Positions 22,401 to 35,179 of a stretch of 64,000 nucleotides of DNA are shown piece after piece. The translations under genes were made by a program, and so were the position numbers. This DNA is from Podospora comata (Eukaryota > Ascomycota > Sordariomycetes > Sordariales > Podosporaceae). The DNA lies in NCBI GenBank assembly GCA_017354895.1, contig CP071494.1, positions 2,976,001-3,040,000 of the forward strand, given 5' to 3'. Every line of letters begins with the position of its first letter. The stretch's first letter is position 1. The notes beneath the pieces are model-generated. The model was not told the origin of the DNA. It saw only the letters and a program-made list of their open reading frames with translations, and did no database searches.

Positions 22401-23616
22401 TCAGATTGAATAGACACAGATCCCTGTCCCTCGCAGCGCTATCGCCACGCTTAGAGTCAGAAACCAGACAATGGACAATGCTGATCAGCGCTTCTGCCAC
22501 ACAGAGACCTTGGGCTCCCGCATCGATCAGACGTTCAATAATCCCGTATCGCTCATCGTTGTCGTTGACTTTCACGGCCTGCGAAACCGCAATCGTAAGA
22601 CTCTGCGAGGAGGGGTCCAGCCCAAGAAGCATGGCCAAAACGTCCACTTGACCAGTCCGGATTGTTTCCACCAACGCAAAACCTTCGTACTCTTCGGGGA
22701 TTCGTCTGTGTCGGATGATGGTTTCCAGGAGCTGAACATCCCGCCGTCTTATGGTCTCGATTAAGCCGTCCGTGATCAGGTGTGTCGTCGCTGGACCAGC
22801 CGCACCAGCTGCCAAGCACATTCCTACCATCTCATAGCCAAAGGTGTCGAGGTTGTTGGTTGCCTTATTGACAGCTGTGTCTAGAGTTCGTGGCGAGGCC
22901 TTCACCGGTCCAGAGATCAATGCCGCCACGAGATCTGGTCGAGAATCCTCCACAGCGCGGATAAGTGCGATACCATCACCATAGTTGACGTCTGCCCAGT
23001 GGTTCAGCAAAAGACGTATGACATCGACCGAGCCATTTGCTACCGCCAGTCGAAGTCCAGTCGACCGGCAGGCCAGGCACGGCAGATGATGTCCCGAGAG
23101 GAGAACCTCGATGAGATCCACGTTGTCGCGGAAAACGGCGCCCTGAAAATCATCGTGTAGGTAGACAGGGCTTGCTCCGTGATCCAACAGTGTGCGGATA
23201 ATCGCCAAGTTGCCCCTGGCTATCGCGTGATGGAGGACACTGTCGAGATTCTGCTGGTCGGCATGGGCTGCGAGAACATGGACTGTTTCCGGTCGGCATT
23301 TGATGGTGGCGCGGAGAAGGATATCACTCCGCTCATTGTTCTGATGTCGTTGAGCAATCTTGGTCCATGTGGTTGAGTTTCGGCGGCGGACAAAATTGAC
23401 GTCGGCACCAAGGGAGAGCAAAGCCTTGACAACCCCTAGCGACCCATCTGACTCTACCACCTCGGTCAAGACCTTGTTGATCTCGCGGTGGCTGAACTCT
23501 GTGCCGGCCTGAGATGAAAATCGGTTTCGGAGCCAGCCGAATGTTTGTTCGTCACGGATCTGGGCTCGCTGAGCCTGGAGGAGCTGAGTTGCCTGTTTGT
23601 TCTCACTACCGGCCAT
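19475..23616 (-). CDS. Large ankyrin-repeat protein with a charged coiled-coil tail
   Basis: Exons 23616-22133, 22079-21004 and 20955-19475 give 1346 residues. The second intron (48 bases, GTAAGT donor, CTAAC branch) is in frame without stops, so it could be retained; removing it gives a more regular ankyrin repeat. Residues about 60-1080 are divergent ankyrin repeats with recurrent units such as LLLSLGADVN, TLLDHGASP and LLLDAGHDAN. The tail from about 1090 is Gln/Arg/Glu/His-rich, predicted coiled coil, with repeated HRQ/EER patterns. No catalytic domain (NACHT, kinase, lipase) is seen. It is probably a scaffold or an allorecognition-type repeat protein, but no function can be assigned. Confidence 0.88.
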
Positions 23617-24483
23617 TTCTACGGCAGGTGCCAGCTAGTATTGGAGGTGTGAGCAGTTTGGACATGTTAAATTGAACGAGAGACCAAAAGCAGGCGGGAA
23701 TGAGAGCCGGCGGTGGCACGCGCATAGCTATGTATGGGTTCGTCCATGGTGTCCGACAAGCCAACCACAAGGCTCGCGACATGCCGAGAGCTTCTGTTCG
23801 ACCCGGCAGTGTGGAATGAAGATGTTCGATATGCAGCACCAGGGGATGTGCCATGCAAGCGGACGATTGACGTGTCCCAGGTGGAGCGGCAGTGGTGATG
23901 TTTGGTTGGCTGCGGTGCTTCCCCTACGCGCATTAGCCGCCAGGAACATGAGCTGCGCCGCACCATCCTGACCAACCAGTTGAACCTCAGTGGGTGATGC
24001 ACACCTCCTGAAGCAGGCACCTGTCAGCCCAAGCACCACTCAAACCGTCGGGAAGCGCTGTTGATGTGTTTCAGGTCGTTTATTGAACGTCGAGCTGTCG
24101 ACGTGTCAAGCCGAGCCCCCCCAAGAGGAGTAAAGGAATACATGACGCTAAATGACGCGCGAAAAGTCGAGGCTTGCAACGCGCGCATGAAGATCAAATG
24201 ACAGACATTAGATGCACCGAGGTGAGGCTCTGGAGAGGCTCGATGCTGGCGGGGACATGGTTGTGGGGGAAGAAATGGTGATGTCACATGTTCAAATCTA
24301 CCTTCACGAGCACTGCCTGGCTCTTTCCTGCTACACACAAACAGCTCCGAAAAGATTGATTGGATAATGCACTGCACTGCAGCAGGTGCAACGTTCTGTG
24401 ACTGGAAATGGTAACCATGCACACAACATCCAAGCTCACCACCCCACCACCACTTCGGCCCCCAACTCGTCGAACAAAGCTGC
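23617..24483. other. Intergenic region left of the cluster
   Basis: I see no supported gene. The open frame 24024-24953 on the minus strand is a run-through of one MFS exon into non-coding sequence. A CATTTCTTCC-rich patch occurs near 24270. Confidence 0.55.
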
Positions 24484-26353
24484 TTATGCCGTGCTCCTAA
24501 GATTCGATCCCTTGGCCAGGAGGGCAGCGCACACAGCCGCGACTGCCACCGCAGTAGATGTCGCAAACGAGTATCGAAGGCCTTCAAAGTAGACATGTCG
24601 TGCCTTGAGTTGGATGTCGGGCGGCAGGTCTCGGATGGCCGACACCGAATGACGGATCTCTTCGACAATCTAGCAATGTCACATGTCAGCTCTCTGCATA
24701 TTCCCCACAGTCCTTCTCTCCTCAAAGTCGCAAAACAGGGGCAAAGTACTCTCCATTTATCTGGTATCTCGCCCAAAGCATCGGGTAACCGAATGCTGAG
24801 CGTGGTTTGGAGGATTGCAGATGTCACTGCCACTCCATAGACTGTTCCTAGCGATCGGATCAAGTACACCGTCGAGGCTGAAACGGCATGGTCTGTGATT
24901 TGGCAGTAAGTAACCCAATTCACAGCTTTCAACGAGGCGACACTTACCGGCATGATCGAAGGTAGCTAAAGAGGTAAACAGAATGCCTGGGTAAACAATG
25001 CCTTGACCCAAATTTGCCGGGAAGATGTACACGTAGTACTTCCAAGCTGAATCCTCAAAACCGAGTGAGGTCACCAAGGCGTTTCCTATAACCATGAGGA
25101 ACGCTCCAGTGCGTACCAGAGTGAGGAGCTTGCCCCATCTTGACATGACAACACCGGCTATCAAGCCGCCAATAGGCGTGGCGAGGGATGGGATGGCGAG
25201 CCGAGCACCGGCAGCCGTAGCCGAGTCCAGCAACACAACTTGAAAGAATAGTGGAAGGTTGAAGAGGTACTGTTGATGACGATGTCAGCAAAACGTTAGG
25301 TCTAAGTGTGTCTCGTGGTCATCAACGTACCGCGTAGGCTGACAACCCAACACAGATATTGGCAAATTCCACCAGCAAAGGGAATTTGCCCTTGATCAGA
25401 CGCAGCGGAATGATGGGGATGGCCCGAGTCCTCGATTCCACCACCAGAAACAAGACGAACAAAACAGCACTACCCACCAAGGAGGCAATGACCCACGGAC
25501 TCCCCCATGGCAGCTCATTCCCCCCAAGACTCAGACCAACAAGCTGAATAGAGATGGCCAAAACCAGCAGCAGTGCGCCCGAAAAGTCCACCTTGGTCCA
25601 GATATCTCGAAACCCCTGACCCAAGTCAAACCCTCCTTCGGGGTTCTTGATTACCAAGGCACCAACAACAAGAGCAAAAGCAGAGATGGGCACTTGCAGC
25701 AAGAAGCACCATCTCCAACCAATACCGTCGGCAATAGTTCCACCAAAAGAAGCACCACAAATAGCTCCAAATCCAAACATGCCGTTCTGAAGTGCCTGGT
25801 ACATACCCCGTTTGCGGAACGGGATCATATCCGAGTTGACAATGGTGGCTTTTCTACACGTCAGTCCAACTTCTTCCGTCCCTCAACATTATCCACACGT
25901 ACCCATAGTCATCAACCCACCACCCCCAAACCCAGTCAAAGCCCTCATACAATTAAGCAGCACCACATTCCCAGCAACCCCACAACCAAGACATCCCAAA
26001 GCAAAAGTCACAGTCGAGATGAAGAAGCACACGCGGCGGCCAAAGATGTCAGAAACCCTTCCGTACAACGGCTGGAACGCAGTGCTGGTCAGGAGATACG
26101 ACGTGGTAAGCCAGGAGGCATTGTTCGCCGCATCAAATTCGGAGCTGATGATGGCGTAGGTCGCTGCGGTGATGGTGCCGTCGAATCCGTACAGGAAAAC
26201 ATTCGACATGATGGCGACTTGTATCCAGAGGAACCCCCGAGGGGGCGACCATGTTTCCTCGTCTGGGGCACGAAGGAGGGGTTGGTCGTCTCTGATGCTG
26301 TTGAAGAGCTCATGGTCGTCCGTGTCGTGCCTCTCTATATCTGATGACGTCAT
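24484..26353 (-). CDS. MFS transporter, 14-TM, Fnx/Vba-like (amino acid or drug:H+)
   Basis: Exons 26353-25903, 25848-25331, 25269-24948, 24892-24750 and 24669-24484 give 539 residues; every junction closes in frame. About 14 hydrophobic segments follow an acidic N-terminus. Motif A is present as GRVSDIFGRR, and the antiporter-like motif C region reads MFGFGAICGASFGG. The first helix block (SNVFLYGFDGTITAATY) and NSDMIPFRKRGMYQ resemble the Fnx1/Fnx2 vacuolar basic amino-acid transporters of the DHA2 group. It could act as a vacuolar sequestration or efflux pump for the adjacent peptide cluster. An ATG at 26443 is also in frame, so the N-terminus could be 30 residues longer. Confidence 0.88.
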
Positions 26354-27235
26354 TCTCGCTGTCGTAATGTCAAGACGGAAGCAGCCTCTGAGACTGAACA
26401 ATTCTGTCGCCTTGGAGAGAAAATATTCTGGCGCCGTGATCATGAAAAAGAGCAAGAGAAGCCAAGATTTTCAAACGCAGCATGGCGATGGTGTGCGAGC
26501 AAGGGTAGGGTCAGTTGTCTCGATATATGCATACATGCGATAAAGCGATTACATTAACCTCCCTTTCCGCTGAGTTGAGTCACACCGGGGGATACCTGCA
26601 TTCTAATTGCATTTGGATGGTACCTACATTTAATGCGTGGGTGTTCATCGAGATCATACCTCATGTAAATATTAATAACTCGCAGCCGGTCTCGGGCAAA
26701 CCCCCACGACCCCCTCTCTGTAACATGCATAACAAGAGGTTCACGGGCATAAAGAGCTGAATATGGAGAAGTATCTCTTGGTTCAGCACCATGACGGCAT
26801 CACTCTTTGTCATGAATTGATCGTTGACAGTAGAGCAGAAACTATTAGGTATTCTGACACTGGCATCAGAATGGGGCGGTATGGTGCGATTCTCAAAACT
26901 TCCTTCTTTGTTAACGTCGTTGGTTGTGGTGGGATACTCCTCAAGCCGGCGCAGCATTGCTCAACAATCAGCGGTCAGTTGGCCTCCGCATTAGAGGTAG
27001 GATCATCGGAGCTCTCCTGCGATTTCACTAGGACACAATCGCAGATCAAATATGTCTGCATTGAAGACGGACTGCCAACACTTCACACACCACCAGCCAA
27101 ACAAGAAAAGATCGTCGTAAAAGAATGCACTATTCATTGCAACAGGTAAAAGCAGAAAACCGAAGTCAATATCCAAGGACCAACCCAACCTAAGATATAC
27201 AAATCCAACCTACAACCAGCAAAACATCCTAATCC
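26354..27235. other. Intergenic region between the MFS gene and the NRPS 3' end
   Basis: This contains the MFS promoter and the NRPS 3' UTR. No gene is supported on either strand. Confidence 0.6.
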
Positions 27236-30200
27236 TTAACCAAGAAACTCCCCCACCACCCCCTTGCCCCCCTCAATGATATCCCCCACAATCCCCAAAT
27301 ACCCCTCCAGCACCCGCTCCGCCTCCTCCTTCCCAAACAACCGTCCATCATACCCCATCTTGAGCCTATGCCCCCCATTCCCATCCCTAAAAACCTCAAA
27401 CATGATCGCATAATTCACATACATCGTCACCTTGCTCATAGCCATGACGATCCACCTCATGTGATCCTGCTCTCCCGGCGCGGGTTCAAACGGCTGGAAC
27501 AAAAACAGCGTCTTGGCTCGCTCCACCTCGGCATGCTTGTAGATGTCCCCCAGTGAAACAGACCCGTTCTCCGTCATGGCCCAGAACCCAGATTGCGTCT
27601 CCTTCAGCAGTGTTTGCACGCCTGTTGAGTTGTCCATCTGCGCGCGGAAGGGCAAAAAGTTGGCGCATGTCCCCGGGATAAGCTGGGGGTCGTCAAGGTC
27701 AACGTTTCGACCGGTCAAGAGATAGTCGTACGTCACATCTGGGGAGGAGGACTTGGAGAGGCGAGCAAGGAGGAGAGTGTAGGCAGCCTGGAAGACAATG
27801 CTGGCCGTCACGCCGGCAGACTGCGCGTAGGCATTGACAGGGAGACCGGTCTTGGCGACAACGACACCACTAACCTTGGGCTCGGGAATGTGCGCGGGGA
27901 AGGAGAACCTATTGCCGGAGAGGGTCGACTTCCAAAAGTTGAGCATTGGCTCCCGAAGGCTCGGCAGGTTGGTATACTCAACAAATGTCTTGAACGAAGT
28001 AGGCGAGACGGGCATGGGATGACCATCGCGTAAGGCGGCGAATTGGTCGTCGAAGATGCGGAGCAAAGTCCCGTCATACATGGCGTGGTCGAGTTTGGTG
28101 ACTAGGTCCATCGTGCCGTCAGGGTATCGGAGTACAAGGTAGCGCACAAACGGGCGGCCGACGGAGAATCGTTGGTCCCAGTGTCTGCGAACAAGTCTCT
28201 CCTTTTCCTCGCCATCAGGGGTCGGACAGTCAACCACTTCCAAGTCCAAGATGGGCTTCCTCAAGATAATCTGCACCCAACTGAGAGGGTCTGATTCGTC
28301 TTGCTTCATGTACATGGCGCGCAAAATCTGGTTAGCCTGCGTGAGCTTTTCTGTCAGGTTGATCCACCGCTCGAGGTTGAAACCAACTGGAAGACGCCGC
28401 ACTGTCATCAACATCCAAAACTGCTCTTCGCTGTGACCCTGTGTCAGGAACTCCACCTGACCCGGGCCGCAGTGGTAGATGTCTTCCACATCATCATCCG
28501 ACAGGCCAGAAGCTCGCAGCTTGTCTCGAACCACTTGTTTCACCTCAAGCTCCACCCCCTGATCGAGTGCCAGATCCGCCATGATTGGCTTGACGCGCTG
28601 AGCTTGCTCCTGGAGAGAAGGATAGGTGACAACATCGTTGACGGACAGAGAGAAGCCTTGCTGACGGAGCATGCTGGCGAGATTGATAGCAGCGATAGAA
28701 TCACCACCGTAGTTGTAAAAGAGTGCACTCAGGCTGATACTCTCTGGTTCGACGTCGAATAACTCCGCCCAAGCATCACGGAGCATCTTCTCTTGTTCGG
28801 TCAACTCTGAGTCGTCAATGAGTTGCCCATTCGTCGTGGGCATTGTCGTCGAGTAACCGGCTAGTGCCTTGGGGTCCAAACCTTCAGCAAGCTGAGCAAG
28901 CAGCTTTCTGTTAATCTTGCCTGACGGGAGGAGAGGGAAACCCTTGAAGGGGAGCAAGACCTTGGGCATCATGTAGTGAGCCAGAGACTGGAGTCGATCA
29001 AGGATCACGGCGGGATCAACGACGGCAGTCGAATAGATGCCACTGCTCTCGGCTTCCTTGTCTGGCTTCTCAACGGGCACAAAGTACACCACGATCTGCT
29101 TCTTGCGCTGAACTTCCGCCACTCCAACAACACACAACTGCACCACATCAGCAGCCTGGCTCAAGATGGTGTTTTCGATCTCGCCGAGCTCGATGCGAAA
29201 GCCGTTCAGCTTGACTTGGTTGTCTCTCCGGCCCAAGCACTCAATCTCCCCATTCGGTAGCCAGCGAGCGTAGTCGCCGGTGCGGTAAAGAACCGAACCA
29301 TCCTCTGCAGTCAAAAAGGACTTGGCCGTGATGTCGGGGCGGTTCAGATACCCAATTGCAACCTGGTCTCCGCTGACGCAAAGTTCGCCAACAGTCCCAT
29401 GCGGGACGGGAACTAGCAACTCTGGGTGCAGGATAGACGCGTGCACAGCTTTCAACGGGCGACCGATGCTCTTCAGATTGCCGTTGGGCAAAACTTTGGA
29501 AACAGTCATGAGTATCGTAGCTTCGGTTGGGCCTACTTGCTGTTAGAATAAGGAGCTACTTGCAGTGGTGAAGAGAAAGCAAACATACCATAGCCATTGT
29601 ACACATCCATCCGAGTCGCCCAGACACTCGCAATCTCGGGTGTGATGGGCTCACCACAAACAAGCAATGTCGTCAGAGTTGGCACCCGTTCAGGGGAGAT
29701 AAGCTTGGAGATGGTGGGCGTGATCATCAACTGCTCAGCCCCAACAGCATTGACACAAGCTGCAAGATCCTGCATCAATGTGTCCTGGTCCGTAATGGAG
29801 ATGATACCGCCAGAACCGAGGACGGTGAAGACATCGAAGTAGGATGCGTCGAAAACATAGTTGAGGAACCAGAGAACATGCCAGCGGCTGTCGATACCAC
29901 AAGCCTCAATCATGCCTTCAGTCGATGCCCCGACGGCGCCGTGGTGCACCTGCACACCCTTAGGCAGGCCAGTCGAGCCGCTTGTGTAGATGACATAGGC
30001 CAAATCATTCATAGAAGGCTCGGGCAGATCAGATGGCCTGTTCACATGGCGGGTTGTATCCACTGTGTCAAGGTTGATCACGTCGCCAGCAAACGAGTCA
30101 AACACCTCAGCGTGCACGCTATCGGTGATGGCGATGGTAGCCCCAACGTCCCGCGCAATGAACTCATTTCTGTCTCGGGGGTTCTTAGGATCGAGTGGAG

Positions 30201-33200
30201 TGAAGGCAGCACCGGCTTTAAGGACACCGAAAACGGCAACAAGAGTGTTGATAGACTTGCGCATGCATATGGGAATAATATCGCCGGTCCTGACGCCTTT
30301 GGCTACAAGATGCTGCGCCAAGTTGACCACGGCGTTGCCGAACTGTCTGTACGACATCGCGGTCTTGTGTTTCAGGTCGGAAGACAAGCCCTGCAGAGCC
30401 ATCTTTTCAGGATACTGCGCGATCATTCGATTGACCAAAGTCAAGGCGGTTAGGCCAGGCTCTGTGGGACGGACCCTAGACAGAGAGTTCAGGAACTCGA
30501 CTTCTTCTGTTGAGGTGGCGATGATATGACCGATAAGGACTTGGGGCTGTTCAAGAAAGGCCTTGATCGTCTCGGCAACATTGCCAAGTAAGAAGGAGGC
30601 TTTGTTGCGCGGCAAATGGGAAAGGAGACGCAGTCTCAGGTGACCGCCCGTCGTTGCCTCTGCTTCGAGCATCGTCGTGTCGCCGACAAAGTTTGGCTCG
30701 TAGGGCTCAGAGCGCACAATGGGACCGTCTTGGCTCAAGGACTCTGCGACCTCGCTGTCCTTGATAAGCACATTAGCCAGGGTATCGTAGTGATCAGAGC
30801 TTAGGTTCGCCTCTCTCAGGATGTTGCGCAAGCCGAACTGAGCCTTTGGCGCGGTGTCCCAGATGTCGTCTTGTATGGCCCTGGCGAGATCGATCAGAGA
30901 CGTCTCGGAGTCTAGCTGGACACGGAAGGGGACCGTCGCAATCGTAGGCCCAGGTATGTCGAGAATTCCTTCTACGGGCATGTCACGGCCTGACAGCGTG
31001 ACGCCAAAAAGTATGTCGTTCTTTGACGAGTGCATGGAGAGCACAACGGCCCATGCCGCGTAGATGAGGGAGCCAACAGACACTTTGTGTGATGCTGCAG
31101 TGGCCTGAACATCATGGGCGATGACTGTGTTCACCACGACTGCCTGGCCGGTCGTCTGCCCGAGAATGGTTGATGGGACGCCATCCAGCCTCTTCTGCCA
31201 AAACGCCGCGAGCTGTTGGTGCTCCTCTTGGTGCAGCTTCAAGACCTCACGCACAAAGTTGGCATAACCTGGCCGTTGTGGAAGCTGCTTTCCACTGAGC
31301 GCGGCTGACAAGTCGTCGATCAGAAAGTTGTTGGACCAGTGATCAAACAGGGCGTGGTGCATGGTGACAGCCAAGATGTCATCCTTCAGGCTGGCGAACT
31401 GCACAAAGTTGCCACCCAGTTGCATGGATCTCTTCTGGAGCTCTGAATACTCATGGGCCGTTGTGAGAGGAAGGTCTTCCCACGATAAAGCGACGGCCAT
31501 CTTCCTGATGACTTGGAGGAAGGATGTCTTGTGCGGTACAAACGTTGTCCTGAGCAAAGGCAGGCGTGGAATGAGACCCTCCAAGGTCAGTCGGACCTGC
31601 TGGGCCGATATGCCCTGCAGACGATAGTAACGGCGATAAACATAGGTTGATTTGCCCTGCAGTGTGTCGGCCAAGAAGGTATCCTGTAACGAGGTAGTCG
31701 GGTAAGCATCTTCTACGTCGTCCATCTTGCTTATCCTGGTGTTTCGTGGCAGCAGTGACAGTCGCGGGACGTCCGAGTGGGAGTTGTTCTGTGATTGCTT
31801 CGCGTGGTTGAGCAGCGCATGCAGAGGAAGTCGAAGTATGTCGCCGACTGAGATTTGGATGTCGTCATGATAGGCCTTGGTTGAAACATGGATAGCATCC
31901 AGAGATGAGCCTCCAAGTTCTTGGAAGGTGTTGCTACTGTTGGCGATGCGTGATGCAGGAAGCTTCAGAATATCGGCAAAAATGTCGCAAAGCTGGCGGG
32001 TATGGGATGGGAGGTGGCTAAGGGTTTCGTCTTCTGAGGGGGCGCCGTTCGTGTCATGGTGATGGTCCAGATGATGATCTGTAGAGGAGCGTAGAAGAGT
32101 GGCCCTTTCAAGACGCTGGACGTCCTTGGTGAGCTGCGGGATGTCGACCTTTCCATTCACGTTGAGGGGGAGCTCCTGCCTCAACAGCCAGTAGGTTGGC
32201 ATCATGTAACTGGGAATATGCTGAGCCAGGAGATCCTTGAGTTCGCTTCGCAAGCGCGGCCATTCCAAAGCTGGCCTCTTCGCAACAATGGCAGCCACGA
32301 GTGCTTTGCGGCCGGCGACCTCGGCGGCGACCACGCTGGAGTTCGTGACATCCGGGTGGGTCTGTAAGATTGTGTTGGAATCCCCAGGCTCGACACGCTG
32401 TCCGTTGATTTTCACCTGAAAGTCAATTCTGCCGACCATCTCGATCGACCCGTCCTCGTGGGCGACTACCATGTCCCCTGTCCGGTACAGACGACCGGGA
32501 CCAAAGGGGTTGTCGATGAAAGCCTCAGCCGTCTTTTCTGGGCGGTTGATATAGTAAAGTGCAAGTTGGTGGCCACCTAGACAGAGCTCTCCCGGGACGA
32601 GGAGCGGGCTAAGGCGTGTTGTGCCGGGGACGAGTACGAACGAGGTGGTGGTATCGCTTGGCCGGCCGATATTTTGAGGGTTTTGGCCAAGGACCATCTC
32701 TCGCCTCCAGTTCACCTGGGTATTTTCACTCAGACCATAAGCGTTCAGTAGCTCGAGTTCGTGAACCCAAGTTGGAATCAGTGCCGGATTGATCAGTTCG
32801 CCTGCAACTGTCATGCGCTTGAGACACGGGACGGTGCCGGGGGTGAGGAGGAGGGCAGTTGAAGGCGTTACATCTATCACATTGATTTGCATCTGGTTGA
32901 TGGTGCGCCCAATGTGGACGGTGAGGTTGTCCTTGCTGGCCAGACACAGGCAGCCGCCCTGCTTCAGAGTAGACCATACCGAACGCTGGGCCGCCGAGAA
33001 GACAGGGTTGTGGAACAGGAGTTGGCGAAGATCAGGCAGTGTTGGGAAGGCTGCAAGGCCGGAAGTTGCTGAAGAATGAATATGAAGAACGCCCTTTGGC
33101 TTCCCTGTCGACCCGGATGTGTAGATAACGTAAACTGGGTCGTCAGGTTCGCAACCACGGTCCAGGTTTGTATCATCAGCCCGGGCCGACTCCGCGATGA

Positions 33201-35058
33201 GTTGATCGATTATTACCTCACGACCTGGGAACCGGCCGGCTGTGTTTCTGTCAACAATGACAACCTGGGCACCGACATCTTCCACAATGAAGTTATTCCT
33301 GTCCTGAGGTGTGTCAGGATCCATGGTCACATAGGCCGCTCCTGTCTTGAGAATGGCCACAAGGGAGATGATGAGGTTTGCTGATCTCTGCAGACAAACT
33401 GGAACAAAGGAGCCCCTGCCCACAGGCAGCTGTCTGGCGACCCGATTGCTGATGCGATTCAGCTCATCATAGGACAGAGGACGGTCGCCTTCGAATTGGA
33501 GAGCTGGGGCATTTGGTGTCAGGCACACCTGCCGTTCGAAGAGCTTGTGGACGTTGTCGTATACGGGCCGAGTAAGAGGCTTGCCCATCTCAAGCATGAG
33601 ATCCAGTTCTTCTGGAGATATGATGTCGATCTCACCAAGGCTGAAGTTGGGATGCCTCACCATTTCTGACAGAGCCATCACGAGATGGTCAAGAACCACC
33701 GTCATCTTCTCTGGCGGGATGGATGCGTCGTGTTGTGCAGAAATGGATATGGCATGGCTAATTTGTACCGCGATAGTCACAGGATGGTGGCTGTTGCCAG
33801 AGTAGGGCGTCAAGACTTCGTCATCTCCAACAACAACAACAGACACCTTGAAACTGCTTGCAGAAACGGCATCCATGAGTTCGGGAGTGGCGAAGAAGGC
33901 ATGTGTTGCCGACAACGTGTTGAGACGGTCAGCCTCCTTGATCAATGCAGCTGCAGTGAGCTCAGGCTTCACATGGAGCTTCAATGGATATTCCTGATCG
34001 GCATACCCAATAACAGAGCCATTGCCCTCGATAGTTCTGTCTCTCCCCTCGGCAACAAAAGCAATATCGTGAACCTCGCTGCCCAGGTTACAATGTCGCT
34101 CCAGCACCAAACCCAGAGCAGCGTACACGACGGCGTGTTCCGAAACACCCAGTTGTTTCGCACATCTTCGGAGCGACGACCCGCTGATGGCAACGGAGCT
34201 TGCCGCGGCAGTGTTCTGGAAGGTGCCGGATCGCTCCAGGGGGAAGGAGTGGAGGACCAGGTCGGGAAGGGACTGCAGAGTGTCGGCCCAGAACTCGGCC
34301 GACTTTTGGGTTGCTCTTCCCCTGACAAGCCTTAGATAATGTGGAAAGAGCAACCTGGGTGCTGGGACCCCACCAGACAAGAAGCATAAGAAATCTCTCC
34401 AGAGGTGTCCCAGCGATGTGCTATCAGCGACCAGTTGCGGCAGGCAGAGAGAGACATAGGGTCCGGAACTGGCCCATTCGACAACCGGCATCGCGGGCCC
34501 TTGGAGACCGAAGGAGTGGATATGTTGGAGGTTGGCATCGGAGGAGCCCTGAATGTTCCTCGGCTGCTTGAAGATGCGTAGCACGAAGCCGTCACCAGTC
34601 TTGTTTTCCGCAACCGTTGCCCGCAGCATGTGGTGCTGCAAGGCGAGGGCATGCCATGCCTCGTGGAGCTGGTCGAAGCTCTTGACAATGTCGGTGGAGA
34701 GGTCTAGACGGATGATGGAAGCCCTCTTTGCCGCTTCCGGATCCTTCAGCAGCAGTCCTTGTTGAACAGGAGTGCAAGGGATCTCGGATTCAATCTCGTT
34801 GTCGGGCGCCCAGTGACCACCAGCTTGACTCTCGGCACCGATGCCACGCAAAGTGGAAAGAGCTCTGGCGACTTGCTTGTATGTGACGTGGAGCGACATG
34901 GTTCGGTTGATCGACTTGGCCGTCACATGAGGCTGTTTGGGGATGTCCAGCCAGCCATGTTCAACTGAAGTATCGATCACGCCCATGGTGGACGGTGTTG
35001 TCGACGAGGGTGGGGTCTCCTGAAAAGAAAGTTGAGTTTCTCCTCGGTGATAGCGCAT
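27236..35058 (-). CDS. Bimodular non-ribosomal peptide synthetase, C*-A-T-C-A-T-C
   Basis: Exons 35058-29589 and 29532-27236 give 2588 residues; the 56-base intron falls inside A2 core A5 and restores YGPTEAT. Order: a degenerate N-terminal C domain (about 90-490, LVADS replacing HHxxxDG); A1 (about 500-975: YTSGSTGKPKG, YRTGD, NGK); T1 (about 1010-1085, Ser1052 in LGGSS); C2 (about 1105-1520, HHALFDH); A2 (about 1525-2040: YTSGSTGLPKG, FDASYFD, YRTGD, LPSGKINR); T2 (about 2080-2150, Ser2102 in GGDS); and a terminal C domain (about 2170-2588, DHAMYDG). A1 lacks the Asp that contacts the alpha-amino group (Ser at 235; code read by eye S-A-R-D-T-A-A-Q-V-K); A2 keeps it (D-A-F-M-L-C-G-I-L-K). 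There is no TE or reductase, so release is probably by the last C domain. An alternative start is the ATG at 34986. Confidence 0.95.
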
Positions 35059-35173
35059 ACTGATTGAACAGGGCGAGTTATCACATGAGCTCCATGGAAA
35101 GAAGTCAGGAGAAAGAAGAACGGTTGGGTGTGGATGCGGAACAAAAAGAGGTATGAGAGTCCAGATGCTTGAG

Positions 35174-35179
35174 TTTATA
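35174..35179 (-). promoter_or_regulatory. TATA element of the NRPS
   Basis: On the minus strand the sequence reads CATATAAAC, 116 bases before the NRPS ATG at 35058. Spacing favours 35058 over later starts. Confidence 0.5.

Noticed and set aside
24024-24953. A 309-codon open frame on the minus strand
   Set aside because: Its first third is MFS exon 4 read without splicing. The rest follows an exon end and has no domain; proper splicing uses a different frame.
33685-34335. Plus-strand frames over the NRPS
   Set aside because: They are antisense shadows of a well-supported NRPS coding region.
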